From positions 247,044-311,043 of the forward strand of contig NZ_PQGD01000003.1 of NCBI RefSeq assembly GCF_002915575.1: DNA of 64,000 bases, in the 5' to 3' direction. This stretch comes from Superficieibacter electus. Its GTDB lineage: Bacteria > Pseudomonadota > Gammaproteobacteria > Enterobacterales > Enterobacteriaceae. The notes under the pieces are model-generated. The model worked only from the letters and a program-made list of their open reading frames with translations, was not told the DNA's origin and did no database searches. Of the stretch, positions 1-9,558 are shown one piece after another. The first letter of the stretch is position 1; every line of letters begins with the position of its first letter. The translations under genes and the position numbers were made by a program.

Positions 1-216
1 GCCATTATTCATCCCGACGGCAGCGGTCGCGTCGCCATGGGCGGTGTGGCGCATCAGCCGTGGCGCACAGCGCAGGCGGACGCCGAACTCCCCCATGGGG
101 CCAAAGCGGTCTGCCAGCATCTGTTTGCCGGTGCGCAGCCCACGCCTGAAAATCAGTTCAAACTCACTCTGGCGGAACGCACACTCGCCTTAGTACTGGC
201 GCAAGCGAGGGGATAA
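1..216 (+). CDS. paoB: Aldehyde oxidoreductase FAD-binding subunit, C-terminal end (PaoB-like)
   Basis: The window opens inside this gene; only the last 71 codons are present, in frame 1, ending at TAA 214-216. The visible segment contains GGVAHQPWR, a sequence typical of the C-terminal domain of FAD-binding (medium) subunits of the xanthine dehydrogenase/CO dehydrogenase family. The stop lies 4 bases before the molybdenum subunit gene, the order seen in the E. coli paoABC operon. The FAD subunit passes electrons from the 2Fe-2S subunit to the acceptor. The assignment rests on this short tail and on the strongly PaoC-like neighbour; the 2Fe-2S subunit gene should lie just outside the window. 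Confidence 0.8.
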   Translation, partial: AIIHPDGSGRVAMGGVAHQPWRTAQADAELPHGAKAVCQHLFAGAQPTPENQFKLTLAERTLALVLAQARG

Positions 217-220
217 TAAA

Positions 221-2428
221 ATGAAATTCGATCAACCAGCCACTCAAAATCCCATCGATCGACAAAAAGTCGTCGGCCAGCCCCGTGACCGCATTGACGG
301 GCCACTGAAAACCACTGGCTCCGCTCATTATGCCTATGAATGGCACGAAGAGGTCGACAATGTGGCCTACGGCTATGTCGTCGGATCGGCCATCGCTAAA
401 GGGCGAATTAGTAGCATTGATACCAGCGCCGCCAGCCGTGCGCCCGGCGTGCTGACCATCGTCACGGCGGAAAACGCCGGGCCTCTCGGCAAAGGCGAAA
501 TGAACACCGCCACCCTGCTCGGCGGTCCACAGATTGAACATTATCACCAGGCGCTGGCGCTGGTGGTCGCGGAGACCTTTGAGCAGGCGCGCGCGGCGGC
601 GAGTCTGGTGGAGGTGACCTACGAAAAACAGGCGGGGGAATACGACCTGGCGAAAGCCAGACCGGAGGTGAAAGAGCCACCTGAGGATACGCCGGACAAC
701 GTTACCGGTGATTTTGCAACGGCATTTGCCGCCGCCCCGGTGCAACTGGATGCCATCTACACCACGCCGGACCAGTCGCATTTTGCCATGGAGCCTCACG
801 CGTCAATGGCCGCCTGGCATGGTGATAACGTCACCCTCTGGACCTCAAACCAGATGATTGCCTGGTGTCGTAAAGAACTGGCTGCGACGCTGAACATTGA
901 ACCAGAGAACGTGCGTATTTACTCGCCGTATATTGGCGGCGGCTTTGGCAGTAAATTATTCTTGCGCAGCGACGCCCTGCTGGCGGCACTCGGCGCGAAA
1001 GCGCTACAGCGTCCGGTAAAAGTAATGCTACAACGCCCGCTGATAGCGAATAACACCACCCATCGTCCGGCGACTATCCAGCAGATTCGCATCGGCACCG
1101 ATACTACCGGGCATATTGCTGCCATATCGCACATTAGCTGGTCCGGTAATTTGCCGGGTGGCACACCGGAAACTGCCGTACAGCAAACCAATCTGCTGTA
1201 TGCCGGCAAGCATCGTCATACCGGCCTGCGACTGGCCGAACTTGATCTGCCGGAAGGCAATGCGATGCGCGCCCCGGGCGAAGCGGCGGGATTACTGGGG
1301 CTGGAAATTGCGATTGATGAGATGGCAGAAAAAGTCGGCATCGATCCGATCGCTTTTCGCATCCTTAACGATACGCAGGTCGATCCCACGCAACCTGAGC
1401 GCTTCTTCTCCCATCGCCAGCTCGCTACCTGCCTGCGCGAGGGCGCGGAACGCTTTGGCTGGCAGGATCGCGTTGCGCAACCCGGACAGGTTCGTGACGG
1501 ACGCTGGCTGGTGGGGATGGGCGTTGCCGCCGCCATTCGTAACAATATGGTCGACAAATCCGCAGCACGCGTGCATCTGGACCCGGACGGCACGGTAACG
1601 GTCGAAACCGACATGACCGACATTGGCACCGGCAGCTATACCATCATCGGTCAGACGGCAGCGGAAATGCTCGGCGTCCCGCTGGAAAAGGTCATCGTGA
1701 AACTGGGCGATTCTGATTTCCCGGTTTCGGCAGGCTCGGGCGGTCAGTGGGGAGCGAACACCTCTACCGCGGGCGTGTACGCCGCCTGCGTTAAACTGCG
1801 TGAACAAGTGGCGGAAAAGCTCGGCCTTGACGCCGCCGGGCTGGATTTCTGTGACGGTTATGTACAGGCGGGCCACCAGCGTTTTCCGTTGACCGATGCG
1901 GCTCGCGCCGGCCGGTTGAGCGCAGAGGACACGATGGAATATGGCGATCTGGACAAACAGTTCCAGCAGTCCACGTTTGCCGGCCACTTTGTTGAAGTCG
2001 GGGTCGACCGGTTTACCGCCGAAGTACGGGTCCGGCGCATGCTGGCCGTGTGCGCCGGGGGACGCATTCTGAATCCGAAAACCGCCCGCAGCCAGGTGAT
2101 TGGCGCAATGACGATGGGCGTCGGTGCGGCGCTGATGGAAGAGCTGGTGGTGGATACCCGGCGAGGCTATTTCGTCAATCACGATCTGGCAAGCTATGAA
2201 GTACCAGTGCATGCCGACATCGGCGAGCAGGAGGTGATTTTCCTTGATGAGACCGACCCGGTTTCCTCCCCCATGAAAGCCAAAGGCGTGGGCGAACTGG
2301 GGCTGTGCGGTGTTGGCGCAGCGATTGCCAATGCGATTTACAACGCCACCGGCGTCAGGGTGCGGGAGTATCCCATTACACTCGACAAACTGCTGGCAGC
2401 GATGCCTGAACCGACGCCAGAAGGATGA
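221..2428 (+). CDS. paoC: Aldehyde oxidoreductase molybdenum-binding subunit PaoC
   Basis: This is the 735-residue large subunit of a periplasmic-type molybdenum aldehyde oxidoreductase, which oxidises aromatic and aliphatic aldehydes to acids. It can be followed against E. coli PaoC (about 732 residues) from MKFDQPA to the C-terminus. The glycine-rich IGGGFG motif that contacts the molybdenum cofactor is at residues 238-243. The catalytic glutamate in KGVGELGLCG falls at residue 692, the position of Glu692 in E. coli PaoC. No signal peptide is visible; in E. coli the small subunit carries the Tat signal for the complex. The start is the ATG 4 bases after the paoB stop. It is followed directly by a PaoD-like maturation gene and a MocA-like gene. 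Aldehyde specificity cannot be predicted. Confidence 0.95.
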   Translation: MKFDQPATQNPIDRQKVVGQPRDRIDGPLKTTGSAHYAYEWHEEVDNVAYGYVVGSAIAKGRISSIDTSAASRAPGVLTIVTAENAGPLGKGEMNTATLLGGPQIEHYHQALALVVAETFEQARAAASLVEVTYEKQAGEYDLAKARPEVKEPPEDTPDNVTGDFATAFAAAPVQLDAIYTTPDQSHFAMEPHASMAAWHGDNVTLWTSNQMIAWCRKELAATLNIEPENVRIYSPYIGGGFGSKLFLRSDALLAALGAKALQRPVKVMLQRPLIANNTTHRPATIQQIRIGTDTTGHIAAISHISWSGNLPGGTPETAVQQTNLLYAGKHRHTGLRLAELDLPEGNAMRAPGEAAGLLGLEIAIDEMAEKVGIDPIAFRILNDTQVDPTQPERFFSHRQLATCLREGAERFGWQDRVAQPGQVRDGRWLVGMGVAAAIRNNMVDKSAARVHLDPDGTVTVETDMTDIGTGSYTIIGQTAAEMLGVPLEKVIVKLGDSDFPVSAGSGGQWGANTSTAGVYAACVKLREQVAEKLGLDAAGLDFCDGYVQAGHQRFPLTDAARAGRLSAEDTMEYGDLDKQFQQSTFAGHFVEVGVDRFTAEVRVRRMLAVCAGGRILNPKTARSQVIGAMTMGVGAALMEELVVDTRRGYFVNHDLASYEVPVHADIGEQEVIFLDETDPVSSPMKAKGVGELGLCGVGAAIANAIYNATGVRVREYPITLDKLLAAMPEPTPEG

Positions 2429-2432
2429 TGCC

Positions 2433-3371
2433 GTGCTGCAACACGTAACGTTTCATCCGCCGCAATGTACGCCGCATGCGGCACTACATACCGACGATCC
2501 ACTGGTTGTGCTGCGCTTCGCCGCCGATGCCCTACTCGCCGGGATGGCGACCGCGCTGGTCACGCTCACCGATATTCGCGGCGGTTCCTCCCGTCCCCGG
2601 GGTGCGCAGATGGCGGTACGGGAAGATGGCCAGTATTGCGGGGTAGTCTCCGGCGGCTGCGTGGAAGCCGCCGCGGCCTGCGAAGCGCTGGAGGTGATCC
2701 ATACCGGCTGCTATCGCGATGTGGTTTACGGGCAGGGATCGCCGTATATGGATATTGTCCTGCCCTGCGGGGGTAGCATTACCCTGCACATCCGTCCGCT
2801 GTACCAGGCGCAGCCGCTACTGACGGTGCTTAACGCGCTTGGGCGGCGGCAGGCGGCGGGATTACGCTGGAATGCGGATATGCCAGGTGTGACGGCAGTT
2901 ACCGGCGCGGTGAAAACCGGTCGGGACGGGCAGACATTTCAGGTCGGCTACCGCCCGCGCGCGCGTTTGATGATCGCAGGCCGTGCTATTGCTCCCGAGG
3001 TGACGGCAAAAATTGCTCAGGCCGCAGGCTATGAGGTGTTCTCCTGCGACGGCTGGCGTCCAGCCCATGCCGCCGGAGGTATTGATGACGATACGGCGGT
3101 GATCGTGCTCTACCATGATTTGCATCAGGAACTGCCGTTTCTTGACGCCGCGCTTGGCGCTTCGCCGTTTTATATCGGTGCGCTGGGCAGCGCCCGCACC
3201 CATCAACGGCGCAGTGAGAGGCTCCTTCAGCTCGGTTACGCGCCGCAGGCTATCGCCCGCATTAAAGCCCCCATCGGCTTGTTTGCCAAAGCCCGCGACG
3301 TCAGTTCACTGGCGCTTTCGGTGCTGGCCGACGTGGCCGCCGCGCGTACCGCCATGCTGGAAGGGCATTGA
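2433..3371 (+). CDS. paoD: Molybdenum cofactor insertion chaperone, XdhC/PaoD family
   Basis: This is an XdhC/CoxI-family maturation factor of about 312 residues (E. coli PaoD is 318). Such proteins bind molybdopterin cytosine dinucleotide, promote its sulfuration and insert it into the large subunit. The N-terminal XdhC_CoxI domain contains the typical GSSxRPxGAQM and GxVSGGCVE segments, and the C-terminal domain contains GALGS and AxIGLFA-like segments. I chose GTG 2433 as the start because AAGGA (2421-2425) sits 7 bases upstream and an in-frame ATG further up would lie deep inside paoC. The stop overlaps the next gene as TGATG, indicating translational coupling. Function follows from family and operon position; the exact start is less certain. 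Confidence 0.85.
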   Translation: MLQHVTFHPPQCTPHAALHTDDPLVVLRFAADALLAGMATALVTLTDIRGGSSRPRGAQMAVREDGQYCGVVSGGCVEAAAACEALEVIHTGCYRDVVYGQGSPYMDIVLPCGGSITLHIRPLYQAQPLLTVLNALGRRQAAGLRWNADMPGVTAVTGAVKTGRDGQTFQVGYRPRARLMIAGRAIAPEVTAKIAQAAGYEVFSCDGWRPAHAAGGIDDDTAVIVLYHDLHQELPFLDAALGASPFYIGALGSARTHQRRSERLLQLGYAPQAIARIKAPIGLFAKARDVSSLALSVLADVAAARTAMLEGH

Positions 3372-3934
3372 TGCCGACCGTTATTATTCTTGCTGCGGGG
3401 CGGGGAGCGCGATTTCTGGCGGCGGGCGGAACGTGCCATAAGCTCGACGCCTCGCTGGCAGGCCACTCTGTACTGCACCATGTGCTGGCGGCGGCAGAAG
3501 CCTCCGGCCTGCCCTGGCATCTGGTACGTCCCGCAGGCGGGACGGCCGGGATGGGTGCGTCAATCGCCGCCGGCGTCAACGCCACCCTTGACGCCGACGG
3601 CTGGCTTATTTTACCAGGCGATCTTCCGCTGATCCGCCCTCTTACCCTGCAACGCGTCGCCAGTGCCCTCGCCTCTCATTGCGTCGTGGTCCCCCGGTTT
3701 CGTCAGCGTGCTGGTCACCCGGTCGGCTTTGCGCGAAACCATCTGACTGCGCTTACCGCACTGAGCGCCGACACTGGCGCAGCGTCCATTGTTCGTGCCG
3801 CCAGAGTCAGTGGCGGCGTGCGGGATCTGGCGCTCAACGACGCGGGGATTATTTACGACATTGATACCCCAGGCGATCTCGTCAGGGCAAGGCGGATCGT
3901 CCGCCGGCGCGCCCTGCGCGATAACACACCTTAA
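3371..3934 (+). CDS. MocA-like molybdenum cofactor cytidylyltransferase
   Basis: This 187-residue nucleotidyltransferase has the MobA/MocA fold. LAAGRGARF near residue 7 with Lys24 forms the nucleotide-binding loop, and GDLP with Asp84 is the metal-binding motif. E. coli MocA (192 residues) makes the cytosine dinucleotide form of the cofactor, the form used by PaoC. A dedicated copy inside the pao operon therefore suggests a private supply of MCD to this enzyme. E. coli K-12 has paoABCD without such a gene and encodes mocA elsewhere. The ATG at 3371 shares one base with the paoD stop (TGATG). A related nucleotidyltransferase with a different substrate cannot be excluded, but the operon context makes MCD synthesis the best reading. 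Confidence 0.75.
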   Translation: MPTVIILAAGRGARFLAAGGTCHKLDASLAGHSVLHHVLAAAEASGLPWHLVRPAGGTAGMGASIAAGVNATLDADGWLILPGDLPLIRPLTLQRVASALASHCVVVPRFRQRAGHPVGFARNHLTALTALSADTGAASIVRAARVSGGVRDLALNDAGIIYDIDTPGDLVRARRIVRRRALRDNTP

Positions 3935-3944
3935 GGAGAAAGGC

Positions 3945-6338
3945 ATGACAGAAGCATCCTCATTCACCGATAACGATCTTCATCTGCTGGACCGCTACTG
4001 GCGCGCCGCGAACTATCTTTCGGTGGGGCAAATTTATCTGATGGATAACCCGCTCTTGCGTGAGCCGCTTAAACCGGAGCATATCAAACCGCGCCTGCTC
4101 GGCCACTGGGGCACCACGCCGGGCCTCAATTTTATTTATGCTCATCTCAATCACGCCATACGCCAGCGCAATCTGGATATCCTTTATATTTGTGGTCCGG
4201 GCCACGGTGGGCCGGGCATGGTGGCGAATACCTGGCTTGAGGGCAGTTACAGCGAGATTTATCCCGATATCAGCCAGGATGCTGACGGTATGAAAAAACT
4301 GTTTAAACAGTTTTCCTTTCCCGGCGGTATTCCGAGCCACGCTGCCGCCGAAACGCCCGGTTCGATTAACGAAGGCGGCGAGCTGGGCTATTCGCTCTCG
4401 CACGCGTTTGGCGCGGTGTTTGACAATCCATCGCTTATTGCCGCCTGCGTCATTGGCGACGGTGAAGCGGAAACCGGACCGCTGGCCTCAAGCTGGCAGG
4501 GCATCAAGTTTCTAAATGCCGCCCGCGACGGTATGGTATTGCCAATCCTGCATCTCAATGGCTATAAGATTGCCAATCCGACCATTCTGGGACGCGAAAG
4601 CGACGATAATCTGCGTCAGTATTTCAGCGGTCTGGGTTACGAACCGCTGCTGGTCAGCGGTCATGAGCCGGAGAAAATGCACCGGGCAATGGCCGGGACG
4701 CTGGCTGTGGCGCTGGACAGCATTCAGCGCTATCAGCAGCAGGCGCGCAGCGGCACGGCTCCCGCTGAACTTCCCCGCTGGCCAATGATTATTCTGCGCA
4801 GCCCGAAAGGCTGGACCGGACCGCAGACCGTGGACGGCAAAAAAGTCGAAGATTTCTGGCGCGCGCATCAGGTGCCGGTATCAGCCTGCCGGGAAAATGA
4901 TGCGCACCGGGACATCCTCGAGGGCTGGATGCGCAGCTATCACCCGGAGGATCTGTTTGATGAACATGGACAGCTTAAGCGTGAACTACAAGCCCTGGCC
5001 CCGAAGGGCGACAAGCGAATGGGTTCAACACCATGGGCCAACGGTGGACGGCTCAGGCGCGAGCTGGTGACCCCGTCGCTGACGGCGTACGCGATTAATG
5101 TTCAGTCACCCGGCGAAACCCAGGCAGAATCAACCGATGCCCTTGGCAGCTACCTCGCCGGAATTTTCCAGCACAATGCCGATAATTTCCGCCTGTTCGG
5201 CCCGGATGAAACGGCCTCTAACCGGCTGGGCAAAGTCTTCAACGTCACCAGCCGTACCTGGCAGGAGCCGGTTAAATCGTATGACGAGCAACTGGCAAAA
5301 GATGGGCGGGTAATGGAAATTCTCAGCGAGCATCAGTGTCAGGGCTGGCTGGAAGGCTATTTACTTACCGGGCGGCATGGCCTGTTTAACTGCTATGAAG
5401 CCTTTATTCATATTGTCGACTCAATGTTTAACCAGCATGCCAAATGGCTCAAAGTTTCCCGAGCCCTGGCATGGCGCAAGCCGGTTTCTTCGCTCAATTA
5501 CCTGCTGTCCTCACATGTCTGGCGGCAGGATCACAATGGCTATAGTCATCAGGACCCGGGGTTTATCGATCATGTCGCCAATAAGAAAGCCGATATTGTG
5601 CGCATTTACCTGCCGCCGGATGCCAACACTCTGCTGTGCGTGGCCGATCACTGTCTGAAAACCTGGGACCGCATCAATGTGATGATCGCAGGCAAGCAAC
5701 CCGCGCCACAGTGGCTGACGCTTGCGGAGGCGGAAAAACACTGCGCGGCAGGAATGGGCATCTGGCGCTGGGCCGGGAACGAGCAAGAGGGCCATGCCCC
5801 GGATGTGGTGATGGCCTGCGCTGGCGACGTGCCGACCATGGAAACGCTGGCAGCGGTCGATCTGCTGCGTGAGTATCTTCCGGATCTGCGCGTACGGGTG
5901 GTCAATGTCGTTGACCTGCTGGCATTGCAAACCCAGGATCAGCATCCTCACGGTCTGAGCGACGAGGATTTTGACGCCCTTTTCACCGCCGATACACCGG
6001 TCGTCTTTGCCTTTCACGGCTATCCGAGCCTGATCCACCGCTTAACCTATCAGCGTAATAACCACCGGAACTTCCACGTTCGCGGATTTATGGAAGAAGG
6101 CACCACTACCACGCCATTTGATATGACGGTGATGAACGAGCTGGACCGCTTTCACCTTGCGCAGGAAGCAATTTTGCGCGTGCCCGCGCTCCAGGGGAAA
6201 GCCGACGATATTCTCGACGCGCTGGCGGAAAAAATTGCCGAACATCATCGTTATGTGCGGGAACATGGTGAAGATTTGCCGGAAGTCCAGGGATGGAAAT
6301 GGCCGTCGCAGCAAGGGGGAGAGAATATTCCCGAGTAG
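3945..6338 (+). CDS. xfp: Xylulose-5-phosphate/fructose-6-phosphate phosphoketolase
   Basis: This is a full-length phosphoketolase of 797 residues, the usual size for the family. It is a thiamine-diphosphate enzyme that splits xylulose 5-phosphate (and often fructose 6-phosphate) with phosphate into acetyl phosphate and a triose or tetrose phosphate. Family hallmarks are visible: [10 protein letters not shown] near residue 49, [13 protein letters not shown] near residue 85, and [11 protein letters not shown], the ThDP/Mg region, near residue 173. The start is the ATG at 3945 with AAGGAG just upstream; the reading frame is open further 5' but lies inside the previous gene. It begins 10 bases after the MocA-like stop, so it is probably co-transcribed with the aldehyde oxidase genes, an unusual pairing. 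It may feed two-carbon units into acetate/acetyl-CoA metabolism. Confidence 0.93.
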   Translation: MTEASSFTDNDLHLLDRYWRAANYLSVGQIYLMDNPLLREPLKPEHIKPRLLGHWGTTPGLNFIYAHLNHAIRQRNLDILYICGPGHGGPGMVANTWLEGSYSEIYPDISQDADGMKKLFKQFSFPGGIPSHAAAETPGSINEGGELGYSLSHAFGAVFDNPSLIAACVIGDGEAETGPLASSWQGIKFLNAARDGMVLPILHLNGYKIANPTILGRESDDNLRQYFSGLGYEPLLVSGHEPEKMHRAMAGTLAVALDSIQRYQQQARSGTAPAELPRWPMIILRSPKGWTGPQTVDGKKVEDFWRAHQVPVSACRENDAHRDILEGWMRSYHPEDLFDEHGQLKRELQALAPKGDKRMGSTPWANGGRLRRELVTPSLTAYAINVQSPGETQAESTDALGSYLAGIFQHNADNFRLFGPDETASNRLGKVFNVTSRTWQEPVKSYDEQLAKDGRVMEILSEHQCQGWLEGYLLTGRHGLFNCYEAFIHIVDSMFNQHAKWLKVSRALAWRKPVSSLNYLLSSHVWRQDHNGYSHQDPGFIDHVANKKADIVRIYLPPDANTLLCVADHCLKTWDRINVMIAGKQPAPQWLTLAEAEKHCAAGMGIWRWAGNEQEGHAPDVVMACAGDVPTMETLAAVDLLREYLPDLRVRVVNVVDLLALQTQDQHPHGLSDEDFDALFTADTPVVFAFHGYPSLIHRLTYQRNNHRNFHVRGFMEEGTTTTPFDMTVMNELDRFHLAQEAILRVPALQGKADDILDALAEKIAEHHRYVREHGEDLPEVQGWKWPSQQGGENIPE

Positions 6339-6354
6339 CGCAATGCAGGCCGTC

Positions 6355-6447
6355 GCGTAACGGATGCCGCTTCGTTTATCCGGCCTGCAAAAACGAGCTA
6401 ACGTTTCAACGAGTGCAGGCCGGATAAGGCGTAACCGCCATCCGGCA
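6355..6447. repeat. REP/BIME palindromic repeat pair
   Basis: Two oppositely oriented REP-like units lie between convergent genes. The unit at 6415-6447 starts GCAGGCCGGATAAGGCG and ends CCGGCA; the one at 6361-6388 reads GATGCCGCTTCG and ends CCGGCCTGC. This matches the consensus palindromic units (GCCGGATAAGGCGT...) common in enterobacteria. Such elements are often transcribed into stable hairpins at the 3' ends of operons and may serve here as the 3' boundary of both the phosphoketolase and ABC-transporter transcripts. Confidence 0.8.
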
Positions 6448-6485
6448 TTATTACAGTGCGCGGCTTATCCAGCGATCCGCTGGGT

Positions 6486-7238
6486 TTAATGGCTCAAAAT
6501 CTGCTCTAAAAACTGCCGGGTGCGCGGATGCTCCGGCTGGCTGAAGAACCGGGCTGGCGGCGCGGATTCTACAATCCGGCCATCGGCCATCAGGATCACG
6601 TTATCCGCCACGGTGCGGGCAAATCCCATTTCGTGGGTGACGACAATCATTGTCATTCCGCCCTCGGCCAGATCCAGCATCACATCCAGCACTTCTTTAA
6701 TCATCTCCGGGTCGAGCGCTGACGTTGGCTCATCAAAGAGCATAATTTCAGGCTGCATACACAGCGCACGGGCAATCGCTACCCGCTGCTGCTGACCACC
6801 CGAAAGCTGGAGCGGAAATTTATGCGCCTGATTGCCGATATGCACTTTCTCCAGATAATGCATGGCCAGCTCCGTCGCCTGCTTTTGGCTCATCTTGCGC
6901 ACCAACCGGGGGCCGATAGTCAGGTTATCCAGTACACTCAGGTGCGGGAACAGGTTGAACTGCTGGAACAACATCCCGATGCTTAACCGGATGCGGTTGA
7001 TATTACGCACGTTGTCGTTCATTTCGATGCCGTTGACCCAAATTTGCCCCTGCTGATGCTCCTCCAGCCGGTTGATACAGCGGATCAGCGTCGATTTCCC
7101 CGACCCGGACGGGCCGCAAATCACCACTCGCTCCCCCTTCTGCACATTCAGCGAGACGTTGTCCAGCACCTGAAATTTTCCGTACCATTTGCTGACGGCG
7201 TTCATTTCGATGATCGGTTTTGGTAATGCGGCGGACAT
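6486..7238 (-). CDS. aapP: General amino-acid ABC transporter ATPase (AapP/YhdZ type)
   Basis: This 250-residue ATPase belongs to the polar amino-acid family (GlnQ/AapP). Walker A GPSGSGKST is at residues 42-50, the signature LSGGQQQRV near 144, Walker B IMLFDEP near 165, and a switch histidine follows in VTHEMGFA. It would power uptake through the two permeases encoded just upstream. It is the last gene of a minus-strand unit, and its start abuts the stop of the aapM-like gene. The layout matches Rhizobium aapJQMP and E. coli yhdWXYZ. The symbol is given by family; substrate range is unknown beyond L-amino acids as the family norm. Confidence 0.88.
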   Translation of the reverse strand: MSAALPKPIIEMNAVSKWYGKFQVLDNVSLNVQKGERVVICGPSGSGKSTLIRCINRLEEHQQGQIWVNGIEMNDNVRNINRIRLSIGMLFQQFNLFPHLSVLDNLTIGPRLVRKMSQKQATELAMHYLEKVHIGNQAHKFPLQLSGGQQQRVAIARALCMQPEIMLFDEPTSALDPEMIKEVLDVMLDLAEGGMTMIVVTHEMGFARTVADNVILMADGRIVESAPPARFFSQPEHPRTRQFLEQILSH

Positions 7239-8308
7239 CAGGCGACTCCTTCTGAGTGGTGGCTGGCATCAATGCGTTTTTCTACCCAGATGGCGTAGCG
7301 GGAAAGCACAAAGCCGAACAAAATATAAATTGCCGAGATAAAAACGTAGGTTTCGATGTAATAGCGCCGCCACTGCGGGTCCTGCATCACCGCGCTGGTG
7401 GCGGTAAGCACATCGAACAGGCCGATGATGATCACAAATGAGGTATTTTTCATGGCGGCGATAATATGGTTAGTGACCGCCGGCAGGCAGATGCGCAGCG
7501 CCTGTGGCAGGATAATTTTGGTTGTCGTGTGCCAGTAACCGAGATTGAGCACCGTCGCCGCTTCATACTGACCGCGCGGCACGGACTGTAAGCCGCCGCG
7601 GATGACCTCAGCCTGGTAGCAGGCAAAAAACAGCGCGATGCCAATAATAATACGCAGCAGTTTATTCACCTCCATGTCCGCAGGCAGAAACAGCGGAAAC
7701 ACGTTTACTGCGACAAACAAAATGGTAATCAGCGGCACCCCGCGCAGCCCCTCAATAAAGGTAACCGACAGCCCACGCAAAAACGGCAGCGGTGAGCGAC
7801 GTCCCAGCGCCAGCGCCACCGATACCGGCATGCCAATAATCACCGTGCCAGAAAACAGCAGCAACGTCAGCGGCAGCCCGCCCCATTCGGCAGATTGTAC
7901 CGGCGGCAGGCCAAACACGCCGCCGCTCATCAGGCAGGACATCGCCGCCAGCGCCACCACCCACAGCGGCCACAACACGCGGGAATGCCAGCACGCGGGC
8001 GACAAGGAAAGCCCGGTGCATACAAACCAGATCAGCATACACAGCGCCGGACGCCACTGCTGATCGTAAGGATAGAGGCCGAACAGGATGGGCCGGTACT
8101 TTTCACCAATCACCGCCCAGCAGGCACCCGCGGCGGCACGACACTGTGCCGCCCCACCGCTGAATACCGCGTCCGTTATGCCCCAGCGCACTAATGCCGC
8201 ACCGACAATCGCCAGGATCGTCAGCAGGACCAGCGTTAAAAGCGTTTGCAGCAGGCTGCTGAACAAATTACGCCGCAGCCAGTCAATTGCAGTATGTTGC
8301 ATTGCCAC
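7238..8308 (-). CDS. aapM: Amino-acid ABC transporter permease (AapM/YhdY type)
   Basis: This is an inner-membrane permease of 356 residues with several hydrophobic segments and a C-terminal binding-protein-dependent transport domain. The EAA loop that docks the ATPase is visible as GQYEAATVLNLGYW followed by IILPQALRICLP. It resembles AapM/YhdY permeases, which are longer than typical HisM proteins because of N-terminal extensions; here an extra periplasmic stretch with two cysteines (residues about 55-63) follows the first helix. The gene lies 3 bases downstream of the aapQ-like gene and overlaps aapP by one base, so the unit is translationally coupled. It should form a heterodimer with the AapQ-like permease. 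Confidence 0.87.
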   Translation of the reverse strand: MAMQHTAIDWLRRNLFSSLLQTLLTLVLLTILAIVGAALVRWGITDAVFSGGAAQCRAAAGACWAVIGEKYRPILFGLYPYDQQWRPALCMLIWFVCTGLSLSPACWHSRVLWPLWVVALAAMSCLMSGGVFGLPPVQSAEWGGLPLTLLLFSGTVIIGMPVSVALALGRRSPLPFLRGLSVTFIEGLRGVPLITILFVAVNVFPLFLPADMEVNKLLRIIIGIALFFACYQAEVIRGGLQSVPRGQYEAATVLNLGYWHTTTKIILPQALRICLPAVTNHIIAAMKNTSFVIIIGLFDVLTATSAVMQDPQWRRYYIETYVFISAIYILFGFVLSRYAIWVEKRIDASHHSEGVA

Positions 8309-8311
8309 TCC

Positions 8312-9532
8312 TCAGCGCTCTTTAATGGCGACGTAGCGGTTAAAGATATTCATTAGCAGCGACGTGGTAATGCTAATAATCAGGTAGACCACCATCATGA
8401 TGGCAATGGCTTCCAGCGCCTGCCCGGTCTGATTCATCAGGGTGTTGCTGATATTTGCCAGTTCGGGATAGCCCACCACCACGGCAATGGAGCTGTTCTT
8501 CGCCAGGCTAACATATTGGCTGGCCAGCGGCGGGACGATCACCCGCATCGCCTGCGGTATAATGACGTGGCGGATCACATGCCAGGGTGAGAATGACAGC
8601 GAGCGCGCCGCTTCAAGCTGCCCTTTTGGCACCGACTGAACCCCGGCGCGGACAATTTCCGCGATAAACGCTGAGGAATAGAGCGCAATCCCCAGTAGCA
8701 GCGCGGTAAATTCCGGGCTGATGGTGAAACCGCCGCGAAAGTTAAAGCCGCGCAGCGTCGGGCGATCGATACCGTGCGGTGCGCCGCACAGCCACCAGAC
8801 CACCAGCGGTAAGCCGACGATAAGCGCCACCCGCAGGCGGGCGACCGGCCACAGCCGTCCGCCGCGTTCACGCTGCCGTCGCGCCAGCATTGACAGTGCA
8901 ACGCTGAGGACAATACCCGCCAGCAGCGCCCACAACGTCCACTGCCAGCCAGGATGCGCTTCTGGCACCGCAAACGTCAGGCCGCGATTGGTCAGAAAGC
9001 CCAGCCCCGCCAGTTCAATGGCTCCCCGCGGTGATGGCAGATTGCGGATGGTCACCGACCAGAAAATTACCTGTAAGATCACCGGCACATTGCGCAGCAA
9101 TTCCACATAACCTTCGGCCAGTTTTACCAATAGCCAGTTTTTTGACACGCGCCCAAGACCGACAATAAATCCCAGCACCGTCGCCAGAATTATGCCGCAT
9201 GCCGTTACATATAGAGTGTTAAGTAAACCGACCAGCACGGCGCGGGCATAGGTATCGCGCGGTGTATAGTCGATCAGCGTTTCACCAATCGCAAACTGTG
9301 CGCTTTGCTGTAAAAAACCAAAGCCGGTCGTAATGCGCTGCGTTTGCAGGTTTTCGACCACGTTGTGATACAGCCAGCCGCAAAAGCCGACCAGCACCAG
9401 GGCCAGCAGGATTTGATAGCACCAGCCGCGGGTGGTTTTACTGCCTAAAAGGGTAATGGGCTTGAATGCGCCAGCCTGCGTCGGCGCATTCAGGGTTTCC
9501 GTACTGGCGGTATGTTGTGAGTGTTTCATCAT
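8312..9532 (-). CDS. aapQ: Amino-acid ABC transporter permease (AapQ/YhdX type)
   Basis: This inner-membrane permease has about 406 residues if started at the MMKHSQ methionines. An upstream in-frame methionine at 9601 would overlap the end of the binding-protein gene, so I prefer 9532. One helix lies near the N-terminus, a large periplasmic segment follows, and the C-terminal half carries the permease domain with the EAA motif (GQLEAARSLSFSPW...IIPQAMRVIVPP). This architecture and length match AapQ/YhdX. It is the partner of the following AapM-like permease. The start choice is moderate in confidence because no strong Shine-Dalgarno sequence is visible. Confidence 0.85.
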   Translation of the reverse strand: MMKHSQHTASTETLNAPTQAGAFKPITLLGSKTTRGWCYQILLALVLVGFCGWLYHNVVENLQTQRITTGFGFLQQSAQFAIGETLIDYTPRDTYARAVLVGLLNTLYVTACGIILATVLGFIVGLGRVSKNWLLVKLAEGYVELLRNVPVILQVIFWSVTIRNLPSPRGAIELAGLGFLTNRGLTFAVPEAHPGWQWTLWALLAGIVLSVALSMLARRQRERGGRLWPVARLRVALIVGLPLVVWWLCGAPHGIDRPTLRGFNFRGGFTISPEFTALLLGIALYSSAFIAEIVRAGVQSVPKGQLEAARSLSFSPWHVIRHVIIPQAMRVIVPPLASQYVSLAKNSSIAVVVGYPELANISNTLMNQTGQALEAIAIMMVVYLIISITTSLLMNIFNRYVAIKER

Positions 9533-9558
9533 GTCAGGATCGGAGGCACAAACGTGGG

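Noticed and set aside
164-799. Long minus-strand frames opposite paoC, and similar frames opposite the other large genes
   Set aside because: They lie antisense to strongly supported genes, lack ribosome sites and look like no family. High GC content makes such shadow frames common.
3789-3944. 52-residue N-terminal extension of phosphoketolase
   Set aside because: It lies within the MocA-like gene; AAGGAG before ATG 3945 and the family length support the shorter protein.
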